Shown here: piece after piece, positions 6,394-7,733 of the stretch
How positions within the stretch are numbered: the stretch's first letter is position 1
Layout of the letters: every line of letters starts with the position of its first letter
From: a bacterium
GTDB taxonomy: Bacteria; Omnitrophota; Gorgyraeia; Gygaellales; UBA12090
Length of the DNA: 7,733 nucleotides
Reading direction: 5' to 3'
NCBI GenBank assembly: GCA_004299495.1
Contig: SCPY01000163.1
Location: forward strand, 1 to 7,733
The notes under the pieces: generated by a model
Told to the model about the DNA's origin: nothing
The model's input: only the letters and a program-made list of their open reading frames with translations
Databases searched by the model: none
Position numbers and translations under genes: made by a program

Positions 6394-7386
6394 TTATTTT
6401 TGTTTTAGCCTCTTAGAGTCAATTTTCATTCCCAGGCTAAGCCCCAAACCCACAAGCAGCTGTTTTACCTCGGTTAAAGACTTCTTTCCGAAATTGCGCA
6501 ATCCCAGCATTTCGTCTTCGCTGTGTTTAACCAGATCAGCGATAATCTTGATGTTCTCCTCGCGAAAACAATTTGAGCTTCTCACCGATAACTCCAATTC
6601 CGATATAGGAAGGCGCAGCTTCTCATAAAGGGCTATCTCATCCGGGTGCATTTCCGGCTCTTCCTGGGCTTCTTCTTCGGGAAGTTTACCGAAATTCACA
6701 AATACGTCAAGGTGCCTTTGTAAGATATTTGAGGCATACAGCAGGGCGTCCTTAGGGCCGAGGCTTCCGTTTGTGGTTATCTCCAGAATCAAGCGGTCGT
6801 AATCGGTCCTTTGCCCCACGCGGGTATTCTCCGTGGAAAAGGCAACCCTGGTTACCGGGTTAAATATAGAGTCTATGGCGATAACCCCTATCGGCTGGTC
6901 CTCCTTCTTATTGAGGTCCGCGGGAACGTATCCTCTTCCGCGGGCCACCTCCATCTCCAGCTGAAATTTCACATCTTTGGTTAAAGTGGCGATGTGCAGG
7001 CCTTTATTGACCACCTCAACCGTCTCATCGGTCTGAATATCGGAGGCGGTAATCGGGCCTTTCTTGTCCTTCTTAAGCACTATGACCTTGGGGGCCTTGG
7101 AATGTAAACGAAGCACCAATTTCTTGATGTTGAGGATTATTTCGGTTACATCTTCCGCGACTCCGGGAATAGCCGAGAATTCATGCTGGCTTTGGGCGAA
7201 TTTAATGCTGGTTACCGCCGCTCCTTCAATAGAAGACAGGAGAACCCTGCGTAAAGAATTCCCCAACGTAACGCCATAACCGCGCTCAAAGGGCTCGGCG
7301 ATAAATTTTCCGTATGTGTCGGTCAGGCCTGATTCTTCGCATTCAAGCCTCTTGGGCATCTGGAAATCTCTCCATTTTATCCCCAT
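6394..7386 (-). CDS. rpoA: DNA-directed RNA polymerase alpha subunit
   Basis: Alpha dimerises to nucleate RNA polymerase assembly and contacts promoter UP elements and activators. At 330 residues it has standard length. The N-terminal domain (about 1-232) contains AEPFERGYG (30-38) and the GNSLRRVLLSS block (42-52), which includes the conserved Arg45 for assembly, and ends with LDVFVNFG. An acidic linker (235-250, several Glu residues) joins it to the C-terminal domain (about 255-320), where VRSSNCFREE (268-277) and GKKSLTEVK (300-308) match the UP-element DNA-binding surface of E. coli alpha; Arg269 corresponds to E. coli R265. A start at Met10 is possible, but the first ATG has an excellent ribosome site four bases upstream, so I keep it. 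The gene follows rpsD after a 107-nt leader with inverted repeats and precedes rplQ by 1 nt. Confidence 0.98.
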   Translation of the reverse strand: MGIKWRDFQMPKRLECEESGLTDTYGKFIAEPFERGYGVTLGNSLRRVLLSSIEGAAVTSIKFAQSQHEFSAIPGVAEDVTEIILNIKKLVLRLHSKAPKVIVLKKDKKGPITASDIQTDETVEVVNKGLHIATLTKDVKFQLEMEVARGRGYVPADLNKKEDQPIGVIAIDSIFNPVTRVAFSTENTRVGQRTDYDRLILEITTNGSLGPKDALLYASNILQRHLDVFVNFGKLPEEEAQEEPEMHPDEIALYEKLRLPISELELSVRSSNCFREENIKIIADLVKHSEDEMLGLRNFGKKSLTEVKQLLVGLGLSLGMKIDSKRLKQK

Positions 7387-7390
7387 CTAT

Positions 7391-7400
7391 TCCTCCCCTT
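7391..7400 (-). promoter_or_regulatory. Strong ribosome binding site of rpoA
   Basis: The minus strand reads AAGGGGAGGA, then ATAG, then the rpoA ATG at 7386. The purine-rich GGGGAGG core has good spacing and fixes the rpoA start at this codon rather than the internal Met10. Confidence 0.8.
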
Positions 7401-7418
7401 ATAATAGCCTATGGCAGA

Positions 7419-7439
7419 TTGCCTCGCCTTACGAGGCAA
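7419..7439 (-). repeat. Perfect 8-bp inverted repeat, 5-nt loop (rpoA leader hairpin 2)
   Basis: On the minus strand, arm TTGCCTCG (7439-7432), loop TAAGG, then arm CGAGGCAA (7426-7419). The GC-rich stem with a tight loop should fold well in RNA. It is not followed by a T run, so it does not look like a terminator. It ends about 20 nt upstream of the rpoA ribosome site. Confidence 0.75.
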
Positions 7440-7440
7440 G

Positions 7441-7472
7441 GCAAATTGCTGTTTCAGATAACGACAATTTGC
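7441..7472 (-). repeat. Perfect 8-bp inverted repeat, 16-nt loop (rpoA leader hairpin 1)
   Basis: On the minus strand, arm GCAAATTG (7472-7465), a 16-nt loop, then arm CAATTTGC (7448-7441). The loop contains a small GTT/AAC pair. The stem is AT-rich and weaker than the neighbouring hairpin, from which it is separated by one base (7440). It begins about 21 nt after the rpsD stop codon. Confidence 0.6.
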
Positions 7473-7493
7473 GACCAGCGATTTTGTTATGTG

Positions 7494-7733
7494 TTATTTG
7501 GAATACAACTCCACAATCAGCTGCTCTTGAATGGGCAGCGAAATATCCTCTCTTTCTGGCAAACGTTCCACTTTCGCGGTAAATTTCTCAAGGGAGGCCT
7601 CAAGCCACGCCGGCCTCGCGCGCTCTGCAGACAGCTTTATATTCTGCCGCAGGCCTTCCGCGCCTTTGGGCTTAGGCCGTAATTCTATTACGTCTTGCGG
7701 CCTTACCAGATACGAGGGAATGTTCACCTTGCG
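7494..7733 (-). CDS. rpsD: 30S ribosomal protein S4 (partial, C-terminal 80 residues)
   Basis: S4 is a primary 16S rRNA-binding protein that nucleates small-subunit assembly; in many bacteria it also represses its own operon. Only the last 80 codons are in the window, running in from the right edge. The visible part begins RKVNIPSYLVRPQDV, the end of the S4 RNA-binding domain, and continues through RARPAWLEA to the family-typical ending IVELYSK. The GTG at 7727 lies inside the conserved KVNIPSY segment and is an internal valine codon, not a start. It is followed by rpoA and rplQ, the standard rpsD-rpoA-rplQ part of the alpha operon; rpsM and rpsK would be expected just outside the window. Confidence 0.97.
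   Translation of the reverse strand, partial: RKVNIPSYLVRPQDVIELRPKPKGAEGLRQNIKLSAERARPAWLEASLEKFTAKVERLPEREDISLPIQEQLIVELYSK

Larger units (their letters stand above)
7387..7493 (-). promoter_or_regulatory. rpsD-rpoA intergenic leader with tandem hairpins
   Basis: This 107-nt stretch is the only non-coding gap over 30 nt in the window. It holds two perfect 8-bp inverted repeats separated by a single base, followed by the rpoA ribosome site. No U-tract follows either hairpin in the transcribed direction, so a rho-independent terminator is unlikely. I found no convincing -35/-10 pair for rpoA: a TATTAT-like hexamer just before the ribosome site lacks a -35 partner. A leader that sets rpoA translation or an RNA processing/pausing site are possibilities (inference). 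Confidence 0.45.

Noticed and set aside
7400..7408. TATTAT-like -10 hexamer before rpoA
   Set aside because: There is no -35 match at 16-18 nt and it abuts the ribosome binding site, so I do not call a promoter.

Overview
The window is a single block of genes, all on the minus strand, that starts in the bacterial alpha ribosomal operon and runs into central carbon metabolism. In transcription order (right to left) it holds: the last 80 codons of rpsD (S4), rpoA (RNA polymerase alpha), rplQ (L17), a class I aspartate aminotransferase, the large subunit of an aconitase/3-isopropylmalate dehydratase (LeuC) family enzyme, pilT (type IV pilus retraction ATPase), the small subunit of the same hydro-lyase (LeuD family), an isocitrate dehydrogenase, and malate dehydrogenase (first 260 codons, cut by the left edge). 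No tRNA, rRNA, mobile element or CRISPR array is visible. The only sizeable non-coding stretch is the 107-nt rpsD-rpoA gap; all other junctions are 27 nt or shorter or overlap.

Organism: a bacterium (alpha subunit with a full C-terminal domain, bacterial S4 and L17) with type IV pili and roughly half G+C by eye. The compact chromosome, the N-terminal style of RpoA, the long Lys/Glu/Pro tail on L17 and this gene order make me think of an uncultured candidate lineage such as Omnitrophota. That is an impression, not something the sequence proves.

How the genes fit: the dehydrogenase carries the isocitrate-binding Ser and Asn rather than isopropylmalate-type residues, and malate dehydrogenase follows it. 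The two-subunit LeuC/LeuD-like enzyme is therefore best read as a functional aconitase, not a leucine enzyme. Citrate to isocitrate to 2-oxoglutarate plus malate/oxaloacetate would supply the two keto acids that the aspartate aminotransferase interconverts with glutamate and aspartate. The set looks like an amino-acid-supplying partial TCA module. Citrate synthase and fumarase are not in view.

The main oddities are pilT wedged between the two subunit genes of one enzyme, the apparent read-through layout from ribosomal/RNA polymerase genes into TCA genes, the non-standard substrate loop of the small subunit, NADP-type residues in the isocitrate dehydrogenase, the L17 tail, and two back-to-back perfect inverted repeats in the rpoA leader. 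I see no wholly new system; the novelty is in the arrangement.
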